Shown: piece by piece, positions 53,077 to 62,874 of the stretch
How positions within the stretch are numbered: position 1 is the stretch's first letter
How the letters are laid out: the number at the start of each line of letters is the position of its first letter
Assembly: GCF_014649755.1 (NCBI RefSeq)
Contig: NZ_BMTQ01000021.1
Span: 55,427 to 119,426 of the forward strand
DNA from: Streptomyces litmocidini
GTDB lineage: Bacteria; Actinomycetota; Actinomycetes; Streptomycetales; Streptomycetaceae
Direction: 5' to 3'
Length of the DNA stretch: 64,000 bases
Translations under genes and position numbers: made by a program
The notes under the pieces: generated by a model
What the model saw: the letters and a program-made list of their open reading frames with translations, nothing else
Database searches by the model: none
What the model was told of the DNA's origin: nothing

Positions 53077-53316
53077 GGTCCTCACCTCCTCCAAGGGGAG
53101 CTGGACGCTTCCTGACCCTACCTGCGTGGGTGGTGATTGAAACCCCTAGATCAAAAAGACTCCGGGGTGTGTCCGATCTTCACCCTTGCGCTTCCCCTCT
53201 CGCCAGGGGAATACCCACCCTTCACGGTCTGAAAGCGGGCGGTTGTATCGTCGTCATCGGTCAACACCCGTCAGGGGTGGCCCGACTTATCGCGCGAAGC
53301 AGAAACGGCAGGAGAT

Positions 53317-53628
53317 ATGACCGTGCAGCACGAGGCCCCGGAGACGGGCGCCGAGGAGGCGCTGGAGGTCTGGATCGACCAGGACCTGTGCACCGGGGAC
53401 GGGATCTGCGCGCAGTACGCCCCCGAGGTCTTCGAGCTCGACATCGACGGGCTCGCTTATGTGAAGAGCGCCGACGACGAACTGCTCCAGGACGCGGGGG
53501 CCACCACGCCGGTGCCGCTGACGCTGCTCCAGGACGTGGTGGACTCCGCGAAGGAGTGCCCGGGCGACTGCATCCACGTCCGCCGGGTCGCGGACCAGGT
53601 CGAGGTGTACGGCCCCGACGCCGAGTGA
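53317..53628 (+). CDS. Ferredoxin
   Basis: A 103-residue ferredoxin. Cysteines occur as DLCTGDGICAQY (C-x5-C) and ECPGDCIHV, enough for one [3Fe-4S] or [4Fe-4S] cluster as in P450-type actinobacterial ferredoxins. A gene like this lies near arc in many actinobacteria and is probably redox partner for unknown enzymes. A P450 gene is in the same window 20 kb away, but pairing is only speculative. ATG at 53317 with GGAGAT upstream. Confidence 0.9.
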   Translation: MTVQHEAPETGAEEALEVWIDQDLCTGDGICAQYAPEVFELDIDGLAYVKSADDELLQDAGATTPVPLTLLQDVVDSAKECPGDCIHVRRVADQVEVYGPDAE

Positions 53629-53632
53629 CGGC

Positions 53633-54211
53633 TCAGGCGCCGAGCGCGTCGGCCTGGTCGCCGCGGACGAAGGCGCCGCCCCTCCAGCGCCAGCTGACCT
53701 GCTCCTTCTCGTCGGGGCAGCAGCTGGGCACGTCGGGGGACGAGTAGCCGAGCAGCGTGGCGCGCACGGCTCCGTCGCGCACGGCGAGCTCGGTGACGTT
53801 CCGGTGCTGCTCGGGTGCCACGAGGGTGGCGACGACGCGCGCGGGGGCGCCGCCCGCCTTGCCGCGGGTGAGGACGTAGACGCCGCTCGGCGGGGTGCCG
53901 GAGCCGGCTTCGCAGTGCACGACCGCAACGGTCTCGGGGTTCCCGTCGCCGTCGAGGTCTCCGGAGACCCGCTTCGCGACCGTGTGGGGGCCTCCCCCGC
54001 ATTCCAGGGGGTAGGAGACCGCGGCGGCGTCCGGGGCGGGTGCCGGGCGCGGGGCGGCGGCCGGGACGGTGCCGGCTCCGGCGGGGCCGGGCTGGAGCAG
54101 TCCGGCGAGGGCGACGACCGCGGCGGTCGCGGTGGCGGTGGCCAGCCAGTGGGCCGGCCGGGCGTGGGTGTGGGCGAGGTCCGCGAGGTCCGGGGCGGCG
54201 GAGGGCTGCAC
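53633..54211 (-). CDS. Exported protein with VCBS-like repeats, unknown function
   Basis: A 192-residue protein. A single hydrophobic helix (LATATATAAVVALAGLLQPGPAG, about residues 23-45) exports or anchors it. The outside part has GDLDGDGNPETVAVVHC, a FG-GAP/VCBS-type calcium-binding turn, and two Cys in SCCPDEKE. The start GTG at 54209-54211 follows AGGAGA. It converges on the ferredoxin gene with a 4-base gap. No homologue of known role is recognised. Confidence 0.75.
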   Translation of the reverse strand: MQPSAAPDLADLAHTHARPAHWLATATATAAVVALAGLLQPGPAGAGTVPAAAPRPAPAPDAAAVSYPLECGGGPHTVAKRVSGDLDGDGNPETVAVVHCEAGSGTPPSGVYVLTRGKAGGAPARVVATLVAPEQHRNVTELAVRDGAVRATLLGYSSPDVPSCCPDEKEQVSWRWRGGAFVRGDQADALGA

Positions 54212-54334
54212 GCGAGACGTCTCCTGTGGGGTGGTGCGGCGGGGTTCCCGGCATCGTGCCACACGTCACAGGGGGACGGAACAGGTGGGGGTGGGCGCCG
54301 TCCGGCCGGTGCCGGGCGGCGGCGAACATGAGGA

Positions 54335-54380
54335 CGCCGCCGACGAGTTCCCCGCAAGGGCGGGGAACTCGTCGGCGGCG
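54335..54380. terminator. Long perfect hairpin between the exported protein and trmI
   Basis: Perfect 21-bp arms at 54335-54355 and 54360-54380 with an AAGG loop. It lies 20 bases downstream of the trmI stop (minus strand) and 124 bases upstream of the exported-protein gene start, so it terminates the M50-trmI transcript. Confidence 0.95.
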
Positions 54381-54399
54381 CGGTGGGGATGTCGGGACG

Positions 54400-55299
54400 T
54401 CAGCCCTTGTTGGGGCCCTCGTAGTCCTCGCCGTAGGCGCCCTTGGCGGGGCGGCGGCGGCGCATCGGGGGCTCGACCCCGTCCGCGAGGCGACGGGCGG
54501 TGACGAGGAAGCCGGTGTGGCCGATCATGCGGTGGTCGGGGCGGACGGCGAGGCCCTCGACGTGCCAGTTGCGGATCATGGACTCCCAGGGCTGCGGCTC
54601 GGCGTAGCAGCCGAACTCGCGGATGGACTCCACGGTGCGGGCGAGCTGGGTGGTGGTCGCCACGTAGCAGCAGAGGATGCCGCCGGGGACGAGGGCCTTG
54701 GAGACGGCCTCCAGGCACTCCCAGGGGGCGAGCATGTCCAGGATGACGCGGTCGACGTCGGTGTCGGACAGGTTGTCCTGGAGGTCGCCGACGGTCAGCT
54801 GCCAGGCCGGGTGGGGGCCGCCGAAGTAGCGCTCGACGTTGCCCTTGGCGATCTCGGCGAAGTCCTCGCGGCGCTCGTAGGAGTGCAGCATGCCGCTGTC
54901 TCCGATGGCGCGCAGGAGGAAGCTGCTCAGCGATCCCGAGCCCACTCCGGCTTCCACGACGCGGGCGCCGGGGAAGATGTCGGCGAAGGCCAGGATCTGC
55001 CCCGCGTCCTTGGGGTAGACCACGGCTGCGCCGCGGGGCATGGAGAGGACGTAGTCGGGGAGCAGGGGGCGCAGCGCGAGGTAGGCGACGTTTCCGGTGG
55101 TACGGACAACGCTGCCCTCGGGGGCGCCGATCAGTTCGTCGTGCGGGAAAGAACCCTTGTGGGTGTGGAAGTTCTTTCCCTCTTCGAGCGTGAACGTGTA
55201 GTGACGGCCCTTGGGGTCGGTCAGCTGAACCTGGTCCCCGACCTTGAAGGGCCCGCGTCGGCGGGCGGCACCGGTCGGTTCGGACATGTGAACAACCAT
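54400..55299 (-). CDS. trmI: tRNA (adenine-58-N1)-methyltransferase TrmI
   Basis: A 299-residue SAM-dependent enzyme that methylates A58 in the T-loop of tRNA. An N-terminal small domain (GDQVQLTDPKGRHYTFTLEEGKNFHTHKG) precedes the Rossmann fold: FADIFPGARVVEAGVGSGSLSSFLLRA (SAM motif I, about residue 103), DVDRVILDMLAPWE (catalytic Asp) and RNWHVEGLAVRPDHRM at the end. The ATG at 55297-55299 has GAGG close upstream; ATG at 55285-55287 is the alternative. It starts 7 bases after the M50 gene stop. Confidence 0.93.
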   Translation of the reverse strand: MVVHMSEPTGAARRRGPFKVGDQVQLTDPKGRHYTFTLEEGKNFHTHKGSFPHDELIGAPEGSVVRTTGNVAYLALRPLLPDYVLSMPRGAAVVYPKDAGQILAFADIFPGARVVEAGVGSGSLSSFLLRAIGDSGMLHSYERREDFAEIAKGNVERYFGGPHPAWQLTVGDLQDNLSDTDVDRVILDMLAPWECLEAVSKALVPGGILCCYVATTTQLARTVESIREFGCYAEPQPWESMIRNWHVEGLAVRPDHRMIGHTGFLVTARRLADGVEPPMRRRRPAKGAYGEDYEGPNKG

Positions 55300-55306
55300 A
55301 CCGGCC

Positions 55307-56497
55307 TCACGAAGAGGGGCGTGCCATGGCCCGGACGAAGGCCCGCTCGACGTCGGTGGTGGCGAGGACCCCGTAGATCTCGCCGGTGTCCTCCACCACG
55401 AGGTACTCGGTGGCGGGGCTGGCGCGGAGGTGGTCGAGGAGGGGCTGGCCGGTGAGTTCGGCGGGGACCCGCATGCCGTCGGTGAGGTCCTGGGCGAGGG
55501 TGCTGACGGCGACCCAGGGGCGGCGGTGCTGGGGGACGGCGGCGATGGCGGCCTCGCGGACGATGCCGGTGGGTTCGCCGGTGGCGTCGACGACGACGAG
55601 GGCGCGGGCGCCGGCCTCGTTGGCGCGGCGGAGGGCCTCGGAGAGGGGCGTGACGGGTTCGACGGGGATGGCGCGGCGGGTGAGGGCGCGGGCGCGGAGC
55701 TCGGGGAGGTGCTCGCGGAGGCGGGCCATGCGGAGGCTGTTGCCGGCGCCGGTCCAGATGATGGCGGCGAGGATCGCGGCGAGGAGGGCGTCGGTGACGG
55801 TCTCGAAGCCGCTGATGTCGTCGGTGGAGTTGCCGAGGAGTCCGGTGCGGGTGAGCAGGGGCAGGCCGACGAGGACGAGGACGGCGAGGGCGCGGCCGAC
55901 CCAGGCGGCGGCGACGGTGCCGCTCATGGGCTTGCCGGTGATCTTCCAGACGACGGCGCGGAGCATGCGGCCGCCGTCGAGGGGGAGCCCGGGGAGCAGG
56001 TTGAAGGCGGCGACGATCAGGTTGGAGATCATCAGGCCGCCGAGGAGGACGCCGGGGACGGTGCCGGGCTCGACGGCGTGGAGCGAGAGGTAGAACACGC
56101 CGGCGAGGACGAGGGAGAGCAGCGGGCCGACGAAGGCGAGGACGAATTCGCGGCCGGGTGTCTCGGTCTCCTTCTCGATCTCGGAGACGCCGCCGAAGAA
56201 CTGGAGCTGGATGCGGCGCACCGGGAGCTTGAAGCGGAGCGCGGCGAGGGTGTGGGCGAGCTCGTGGACGAGCACGGAGGCGTAGAAGGCGACGGCGAAG
56301 AAGAGGGAGACGAGGTAGCGGGCGGCGCCGAGCTCGGGCAGGACGCGGTCGATCTGGTCGCCGAAGACCCAGGTGATCAGGGCGGCGACGACGAACCAGC
56401 TGGGGGCGACGTAGACGGGCACGCCGAAGGGCCGTCCCATGAGGATCCCGCCGCCGGGCTCTTCGGTCCGCTGCGGCTTGGGCTCGTCCTGGTTCAC
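55307..56497 (-). CDS. Site-2 protease-like M50 metalloprotease with CBS domains
   Basis: A 396-residue membrane protein. The zinc motif HELAH is in ASVLVHELAHTLAALRF (about residue 79), and the third ligand in LLPGLPLDGGRMLRA (about 170). About six helices surround them. The C-terminal 120 residues form two CBS-type repeats (ARALVVVDATGEPTGIV, then TEYLVVEDTGEIYGVLATTDVERA). It should cleave a membrane-embedded substrate, possibly an anti-sigma factor, with CBS-controlled activity. GTG at 56495-56497 follows AGAGGAA. Pairing with trmI is common in streptomycetes. Confidence 0.92.
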   Translation of the reverse strand: MNQDEPKPQRTEEPGGGILMGRPFGVPVYVAPSWFVVAALITWVFGDQIDRVLPELGAARYLVSLFFAVAFYASVLVHELAHTLAALRFKLPVRRIQLQFFGGVSEIEKETETPGREFVLAFVGPLLSLVLAGVFYLSLHAVEPGTVPGVLLGGLMISNLIVAAFNLLPGLPLDGGRMLRAVVWKITGKPMSGTVAAAWVGRALAVLVLVGLPLLTRTGLLGNSTDDISGFETVTDALLAAILAAIIWTGAGNSLRMARLREHLPELRARALTRRAIPVEPVTPLSEALRRANEAGARALVVVDATGEPTGIVREAAIAAVPQHRRPWVAVSTLAQDLTDGMRVPAELTGQPLLDHLRASPATEYLVVEDTGEIYGVLATTDVERAFVRAMARPSS

Positions 56498-56619
56498 GGG
56501 TTCCTCTCGTCGCGTGGTGTGACCCGCGTCGGTGCGTCGGGGTTCGATCATGCAGTGCGACGGGGTCCCGGGTCGATGGTATTCCGCTCGCTGTCGGTGG
56601 CGGGTCGTAGGGTCTTGTC

Positions 56620-57522
<903 letters not shown>

Positions 57523-57580
57523 GCGCAGCCCGCGCCGGCGCGGGCGCACCGCGTGAGCCCAGCCCCGTGAAGGAGCCCTT

Positions 57581-58258
57581 GTGACGATCCGCGTCCTGTT
57601 GGTCGACGATCAGCCGCTGCTGCGGACCGGCTTCCGGATGATCCTGGAGGCGGAGCAGGACATCGCGGTGGTGGGTGAGGCCGGGGACGGTCTCCAGGCG
57701 CAGGAGCAGGTGCGCGCGCTGCAGCCGGACGTGGTCCTGATGGACATCCGGATGCCGCGGATGGACGGGGTGGAGGCGACCCGGCAGATCACGGGGCCGG
57801 GGCGGGACGGTCCGGCGAAGGTGCTGGTCCTGACGACCTTCGACCTGGACGAGTACGTGGTGGAGGCGCTGCGGGCGGGGGCGAGCGGCTTCCTCCTGAA
57901 GGACGCTCCGGCGAACGAGCTGGTGCAGGCGATCCGCGTGGTGGCGGCGGGCGAGGCGATGCTGGCGCCGTCGATCACGCGCCGGCTGCTCGACAAGTAC
58001 TCGGCGCATCTGCCGACGGGCGAGGAGCAGGTGCCGGACACGCTGAACACCTTGACCGACCGTGAGGTGGAGGTGCTGAAGCTGGTGGCGCGGGGCCTGT
58101 CGAACGCGGAGATCGCGGCGGACCTGTTCGTCAGCGAGACGACGGTGAAGACGCACGTGGGCCATGTGCTGACGAAGCTGGGGCTGCGGGACCGGGTCCA
58201 GGCCGCGGTGTACGCGTACGAGAGCGGTCTGGTGCGGCCGGGGGCCGGGGGCCAGTAG
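57581..58258 (+). CDS. NarL/FixJ-type orphan response regulator
   Basis: A 225-residue response regulator. The receiver has the acidic pocket D9/D10 and phospho-acceptor Asp55 (VVLMDIRMP), Thr in VLTTFD and Lys in FLLKDAPA. The C-terminal LuxR-type helix-turn-helix (LTDREVEVLKLVARGLSNAEIAADLFVSETTVKTHVGHVLTKL) is complete. No histidine kinase gene is next to it. The GTG at 57581 has AAGGAG upstream. It probably responds to a kinase encoded elsewhere. Confidence 0.93.
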   Translation: MTIRVLLVDDQPLLRTGFRMILEAEQDIAVVGEAGDGLQAQEQVRALQPDVVLMDIRMPRMDGVEATRQITGPGRDGPAKVLVLTTFDLDEYVVEALRAGASGFLLKDAPANELVQAIRVVAAGEAMLAPSITRRLLDKYSAHLPTGEEQVPDTLNTLTDREVEVLKLVARGLSNAEIAADLFVSETTVKTHVGHVLTKLGLRDRVQAAVYAYESGLVRPGAGGQ

Positions 58259-58304
58259 CCGGGGGACGACGGGGGCCAGTAGCCAGTAGCCAGGGGGAAC
58301 GACG

Positions 58305-58337
58305 GGGGCCCGGTGCGCGTGGTGCGTACCGGGCCCC
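58305..58337. terminator. Terminator between the response regulator and the binding protein
   Basis: Arms GGGGCCCGGT (58305-58314) and ACCGGGCCCC (58328-58337) with a 13-base loop lie between convergent genes. Just upstream (58259-58304) a GACGGGGGCCAGTAGCC-like unit is repeated, with the AGCCAGT segment in tandem. Confidence 0.8.
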
Positions 58338-58353
58338 GTGCGTGGCGGGGGCG

Positions 58354-59937
58354 TCAGCCCTTGCGGATCTCCCAGAAGCGGAAGACGGTCGAGGCGTCGA
58401 GGGTCCATTCGAGGCCGGTGACGTCCTCGCGGGTGACGGCGTACTGCTTGCCCTGCCAGAGCGGCAGGACGGGGAGTTCCTCGGCGACGAGGTCCTGGAG
58501 GCGTCCGTACTCGTCGGCGGTGGCGGCGCGGTCGGCGATGGCGGCGGTCCGCGGGAGGAGGGTGCCGGTGATGGTGCTGTTCTCGTAGCGGTTGCCGAGC
58601 ACGTTGCCCTCGCCGAAGAAGGGGCCGGTGAAGTTGTCGGCGTCGGGGTAGTCGGGGACCCAGCCCTTGACGTAGACCCCGTACTTCCCGGCGGCGATGT
58701 CCTTCTCGTACTGCTCGTAGGCGACGGACTTGACGTCGGCGTCGAAGAGGCCGCTCGCGTTGAGCTGTCCGGCGATGGCCTTGAGCTCCTGGTCGGTGGC
58801 CGGGCCGTAGCGGCTGGGCGTGGACCAGAGGGTGAGCTTCACCTTGCCGGTGATGCCGGCGGAGCGGAGGGCCTTCTTCGCCTTGGCCTCGTCGGGGGTG
58901 CCGTAGGCGTCGTAGAAGGCGGTGTTGTGTCCGGCGATGCCGGCCGGGACGATCGAGTAGAGCGGGGTGGCCGTCGACTGGTAGACGTGCTCGACGAGGG
59001 CCTCGCGGTCGACGAGGTGGGCGATGGCCTTGCGGACGGCGAGCTTGCCGACGACCGGGTCCTTCATGTTGAAGACGAGGTGCTGGACCTCGGCGCTGCT
59101 GCCGGTGACGACCTCGATGCCCTTGTCGTCCGTGGTGGTGGAGTTCTCGAGGGCGGCGATGTCGTCGGCGGAGAGGCCCCGGTAGGCGACGTCCACGTCG
59201 CCGTCGGTGAAGGCCTTGGCGAGGGCCTCGCGGTCGCCGCGGTAGAGCTTGAGGGTGACCGCGTTGTTCTTGGGCTTGGCGTTGCCCTTGTAGCCCGGGT
59301 TGGCGGAGAAGACGGCTTCGGTGTCGCTGAGGGAGTCCAGCTTGTACGGGCCGGAGCCGGTGGCCCTGCCGTCCGTGCGGAGCGCGTCGGCGGGGTAGTC
59401 GCGGTGGTCCACGATGGACCCGGCGCCGGAGGCGATCTTGCTGGGGAAGGTGGCGTCCGGGACCTTGAGCCGGAAGACGACGGTCTTCTCGTCGGGGGTC
59501 TCGATGGTGTCGATGGTGGAGAGCAGCGGCGCCGGGCCGGAGGGGTCGGCGATCTTGAGGGCCCGCTCGAAGGAGAACTTGACGTCCTCCGAGGTGAGCT
59601 TGTTGCCGTTGGAGAAGGTGAGGCCGTCGCGCAGGGTGCAGGTGTAGACCTTGCTGCCCCTGGAGAACGCGCACGTGTCGGCGGCCTCGGGCTCCGGCTC
59701 GGAACCGCCCTTCGGGAAGGCGAGGAGGGACTGGAAGACGTTGTTGAACAGCAGCCAGGAGCCGGGGTCGTAGCCGGCCGCGGGGTCGGTGGCGAGGATC
59801 TCGTCGGACATGCCGACGCGTATGCCGCCGCCGGAGGCGCCGGAGCCGCCTCCCTGTTCGGTGCCGCAGCCGCTGAGGAGGGCGGCGGACAGGCCGGCGG
59901 CGAGGGGGGCCGTCAGCCACTTGTTTCGTGCCTTCAC
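58354..59937 (-). CDS. Family 5 (peptide/oligopeptide) ABC-type binding lipoprotein, copy 1
   Basis: A 527-residue exported receptor. The lipobox LLSGC (about residue 22-24) fixes it to the membrane. The family 5 fold follows: AAGYDPGSWLLFNNVFQSLL, the conserved GLTFSNGNKLTSEDVKFSFERALKI block, and GVYVKGWVPDYPDADNFTGPFF near the end. It binds peptides, nickel or sugars; the ligand cannot be read. It is a close paralogue of the next gene, and no permease or ATPase gene is nearby. GTG start 59935-59937. Confidence 0.92.
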   Translation of the reverse strand: MKARNKWLTAPLAAGLSAALLSGCGTEQGGGSGASGGGIRVGMSDEILATDPAAGYDPGSWLLFNNVFQSLLAFPKGGSEPEPEAADTCAFSRGSKVYTCTLRDGLTFSNGNKLTSEDVKFSFERALKIADPSGPAPLLSTIDTIETPDEKTVVFRLKVPDATFPSKIASGAGSIVDHRDYPADALRTDGRATGSGPYKLDSLSDTEAVFSANPGYKGNAKPKNNAVTLKLYRGDREALAKAFTDGDVDVAYRGLSADDIAALENSTTTDDKGIEVVTGSSAEVQHLVFNMKDPVVGKLAVRKAIAHLVDREALVEHVYQSTATPLYSIVPAGIAGHNTAFYDAYGTPDEAKAKKALRSAGITGKVKLTLWSTPSRYGPATDQELKAIAGQLNASGLFDADVKSVAYEQYEKDIAAGKYGVYVKGWVPDYPDADNFTGPFFGEGNVLGNRYENSTITGTLLPRTAAIADRAATADEYGRLQDLVAEELPVLPLWQGKQYAVTREDVTGLEWTLDASTVFRFWEIRKG

Positions 59938-60004
59938 AGAACTTGCCTCTTGATCTCTTGTCAGGCCGGCCGCGCAGGGGCGCGCGGCCGGGACAACGAA
60001 GGGG

Positions 60005-61594
60005 TCAGGCGGTGCCGCGGCCCAGTTCCCACAGCAGCAGGTCGGAGGAGGTGTTGAGGGCGTACTCGACTCCGTTGAGGTCGTCGCGGGCGGCGACGTA
60101 CTGCTTGCCCTGCCACAGGGGCAGGACGGGGACGTCCTTGGCGACGATCTTCTGGATCTGCGCGTAGACGGGGGCCGCGGCGTTGCGGTCGGCCTGGCGG
60201 CGCGAGCGCGGGATGAGCTTCTCGCGGACGGTCTTGTTCACGTACGGGGTGTTGAGGAAGTTGTCGCTGTCGAGGAACGGCGCGATGTAGTTGTCCGGGT
60301 CCGGGTAGTCCGGGAACCAGCCGAGGCCGTAGACGGCGTAGTCGCCGCGCTTCTGGGCCGTGCGGAAGGCGGACCACTCGGCGCCCTGGACCTTGGCGTC
60401 GAAGAGCCCGCTGGCGACGAGCTGGTTCTTGAGGGCCTCGAATTCCTTGGCGGTCTCGGCCCCGTAGTGGTCGGTGGTGTAGTTGAGGGTCACCTTGACC
60501 GGGGTCTTGACGCCCGCGTCCTTGAGGATCTTGGCGGCGCGGGCGGGGTCGGGCTCGCCGTACTCGTCGAAGAAGGGGGTGGCGTGGCCGGTGATGCTGG
60601 AGGGGATCAGCGAGTAGAGCGGCTCGGCGGTGGGGCCGTAGACGAGGTTGACGAGGGCGCCCCGGTCGACGACGGCGGCCATGGCCTGGCGGACGGCCTT
60701 CTGCTCGACGGAGGGGGCCTCGGTGTTGAAGCCGAGGTAGCGGATCTCGAGGCCGGGGACCTCGGTCACGCGGATGTTCTCCTTGGGCGCCTCGGTGAGC
60801 TCCTTGATCTGCTTCTGCGACAGGGAGCGGGCCATCATGTCGATGTCGTCGTGCTCCAGGGCCGCGCCCATGGCGTCGGCGTCGGCGAAGGGGCGCAGTT
60901 CGACCTTGTCGTTGCGCAGGGTGACGTCGCCCTTGTACGTGGGGTTCTTGGTGAAGACGAAGCGGGTGACCTTGTCGCCCTCGTGCTCGGCCTTCATGGT
61001 GTACGGGCCCGAGCCGTCGACCTCGAAGCCGTCGCGCAGCTTGTCGGCGGCGTACTTGTCCTTGCTGAGGATGCCGGCGACGGGGGTGGAGATCTTGTAC
61101 GGGAAGGTGGCGTCGGGGGTCTTGAGGTGGAAGACGATCCCGCTGGTGCCCTGGGTCTCGACGGCGTCGATGTTCGAGAGGAGGGCGGCCGTGCCGTTGT
61201 CCGACTTGATCTTCAGGACGCGCTCGATGGAGAACTTGACGTCCTCGGCCGTGACGGGGGTGCCGTCGGCGAAGGTGAGGCCGGAGCGGAGCGTGCAGCG
61301 GTAGCTCTCGCTGGCCTTGTCGGAGAAGCCGCAGGTCTGGGCGGCCTCGGGGACGGGCTCGCCGCCGCCGCGGGGCACGTGCATCAGGGTCTGGAGGGTC
61401 TGGCGGAGGATGTTCCAGGCGCCGGTGTCGTAGGCGTAGGCCGGGTCGAGCGGGGCGGGGGCGTCCTCGGTGACGATGAACTGGTCCGTGGTGCCGACGA
61501 CGATCGCTCTGCCCTCCTCCGCTCCACCGCAGGCGGCGAGCAGGGGGGCGAGCAGTCCGGCCACGGCCGGCAGCGCCAGGGTCTTGCGGTTCAT
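60005..61594 (-). CDS. Family 5 (peptide/oligopeptide) ABC-type binding lipoprotein, copy 2
   Basis: A 529-residue paralogue of the preceding protein. The lipobox is LLAAC (about 24-27). The same blocks recur: LTFADGTPVTAEDVKFSIERVLKI and YGLGWFPDYPDPDNYIAPFL, and the C-terminal end WQGKQYVAARDDLNGVEY. Start is ATG at 61592-61594 because a GAGGAG lies 10 bases upstream; an ATG 18 bases earlier overlaps the ribosome site. The two genes are 67 bases apart on one strand. Duplication followed by divergence is likely. Confidence 0.92.
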   Translation of the reverse strand: MNRKTLALPAVAGLLAPLLAACGGAEEGRAIVVGTTDQFIVTEDAPAPLDPAYAYDTGAWNILRQTLQTLMHVPRGGGEPVPEAAQTCGFSDKASESYRCTLRSGLTFADGTPVTAEDVKFSIERVLKIKSDNGTAALLSNIDAVETQGTSGIVFHLKTPDATFPYKISTPVAGILSKDKYAADKLRDGFEVDGSGPYTMKAEHEGDKVTRFVFTKNPTYKGDVTLRNDKVELRPFADADAMGAALEHDDIDMMARSLSQKQIKELTEAPKENIRVTEVPGLEIRYLGFNTEAPSVEQKAVRQAMAAVVDRGALVNLVYGPTAEPLYSLIPSSITGHATPFFDEYGEPDPARAAKILKDAGVKTPVKVTLNYTTDHYGAETAKEFEALKNQLVASGLFDAKVQGAEWSAFRTAQKRGDYAVYGLGWFPDYPDPDNYIAPFLDSDNFLNTPYVNKTVREKLIPRSRRQADRNAAAPVYAQIQKIVAKDVPVLPLWQGKQYVAARDDLNGVEYALNTSSDLLLWELGRGTA

Positions 61595-62037
61595 CAGGGA
61601 CGATCTCCTCATCCGGCACTGGGTACAGCGGTCAGTGGAACTCCGCCGCCGGCCGCCCGGTCGGGGCGGGAGCGATCGGGCCGGGTGTTTCGATCGGTCC
61701 TGTGTTCACGGCGACTTGGGTATGCGCCGGTGCACGCGGTTATGCGGCGAAGTACTCGCGAAAGATTAATGGGCGGCGCCGGTATCGCTTGACCGGGGCC
61801 GTGCGGGGGCGTAATCGAAGAGTGATCATGGATGCGCCGATCTCGATAACCATGCGGCGGACGTTGGGGACGGCGACGACCCAATCGGGACACAGGGGGC
61901 ACCGAAACATCCGGTTTTGAGGCAGGGGACGAGAACGGGCCACTCGCCGTCCGGCACTCTGAGTGACCAAGGTCACGTGGGTGCTTTTCGGTGAATGGCC
62001 CGATCGTTTTAACCGGATCGCTTTCCTCAGGGAAAGC
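61595..62037. other. 443-base intergenic region with promoter-like sequence
   Basis: This stretch upstream of the second binding protein has lower GC near 61720-61830 (AAAGATTAATG and TATCGCTTGACC). It holds the small palindrome GTGACC-AA-GGTCAC (61963-61976) and, at 62020-62037, the hairpin GCTTTCC-TCAG-GGAAAGC that ends the HAD gene. I see no protein gene with normal codon use. Confidence 0.6.
62020..62037. terminator. Terminator directly after the HAD gene
   Basis: GCTTTCC (62020-62026) and GGAAAGC (62031-62037) with loop TCAG begin at the base after the HAD stop on the minus strand. A short T-rich run (GGTTAAAACG) follows in the transcript direction. Confidence 0.6.
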
Positions 62038-62736
62038 TCAAATTCCCGTGATCAAGGTCCTCAGGAACGGCACGTCGACCTCTTCCAGCGAGCGGACCAC
62101 GACCCGCCCCGGCGAGGGCGCGATCGGAGCGACGGAGGGCACCGCGACGACCCGGCAGCCCGCCGCCTCGGCGGCCGCCACACCGGTCGCGGTGTCCTCG
62201 ATGACGGCGCAGAGCGCGGGGTCGGCCCCGACGCCCTGGGCGGCCGTCAGATACGGCTCGGGGTGCGGCTTGGTGCGGACGACCTCGTCGCCGGCGACGG
62301 TGAGCGTGAAGCGGTCGCGGCCGAGCGAGGCGAGGACCCGGTCGATGATCCGCCGGTGCGAGGCGGAGACCAGGGCGGTCGGGATGGAGTGCCGCGCCAG
62401 CTCGGAGAGCAGCCGTTCCGCCCCCGGCATGAGGGGGACGCCCCGGCCGATGCGCTGCTCGAACTTCTCGTTGAGCAGGACGGTCAGCTCTTCGAGGGTG
62501 ATGTCGGCGCCGGTGGACTCGATGAGGTACCCCGCGCTGCGGGTCATCGGGCCGCCGACCACGACGTCCCGCCAGGCCTCGTCCAGCCGGTGTCCGAGGT
62601 CGGCGAAGACCTCCACCTCGGCGTCCCACCAGAACCCCTCCGTGTCGACGAGGGTCCCGTCCATGTCGAGGAAGACCGCCTGCAGGGCGGAGCTGCCGTT
62701 CGTACGGAACGGGGACGCGGGGACCGTACTGGTCAT
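62038..62736 (-). CDS. HAD-superfamily phosphatase, beta-phosphoglucomutase-like
   Basis: A 232-residue HAD hydrolase. Motif I FLDMDGTLVDTE (about residue 18) has the nucleophile Asp and general acid Asp; the cap domain follows; motif II is ALVSASHRRI, motif III KPHPEPY and motif IV VIEDTATGVAAAEAAG. These match the subfamily IA phosphatases that act on sugar phosphates. The ATG at 62734-62736 is preceded by GGAGGTG. It is downstream of metH and possibly co-transcribed, but a hairpin lies between. Substrate unknown. Confidence 0.9.
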   Translation of the reverse strand: MTSTVPASPFRTNGSSALQAVFLDMDGTLVDTEGFWWDAEVEVFADLGHRLDEAWRDVVVGGPMTRSAGYLIESTGADITLEELTVLLNEKFEQRIGRGVPLMPGAERLLSELARHSIPTALVSASHRRIIDRVLASLGRDRFTLTVAGDEVVRTKPHPEPYLTAAQGVGADPALCAVIEDTATGVAAAEAAGCRVVAVPSVAPIAPSPGRVVVRSLEEVDVPFLRTLITGI

Positions 62737-62764
62737 CCGGCACACCTCCATGGAGGGACGAGAA

Positions 62765-62802
62765 GGCCGGCCCCCTCCCCGGTACGGGGAGGAAGACCGG
62801 CC
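62765..62802. terminator. Hairpin between metH and the HAD gene
   Basis: Outer arms GGCCGG (62765-62770) with CCGGCC (62797-62802) and inner arms CCTCCCC (62774-62780) with GGGGAGG (62786-62792) form a branched stem 73 bases past the metH stop. It may stop metH transcription or attenuate the HAD gene. Confidence 0.7.
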
Positions 62803-62874
62803 TGCACTGGACCGACAAGTGTACGTCGTGATCACCGTGAAAGCGCGGATTCGCGCCGCGCCGTCACCGGTGGG

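Noticed and set aside
61702..61976. Small frames on both strands in the gap upstream of the binding protein
   Set aside because: Both are Arg-rich, lack ribosome sites and family matches, and overlap each other; the region looks like promoter DNA.
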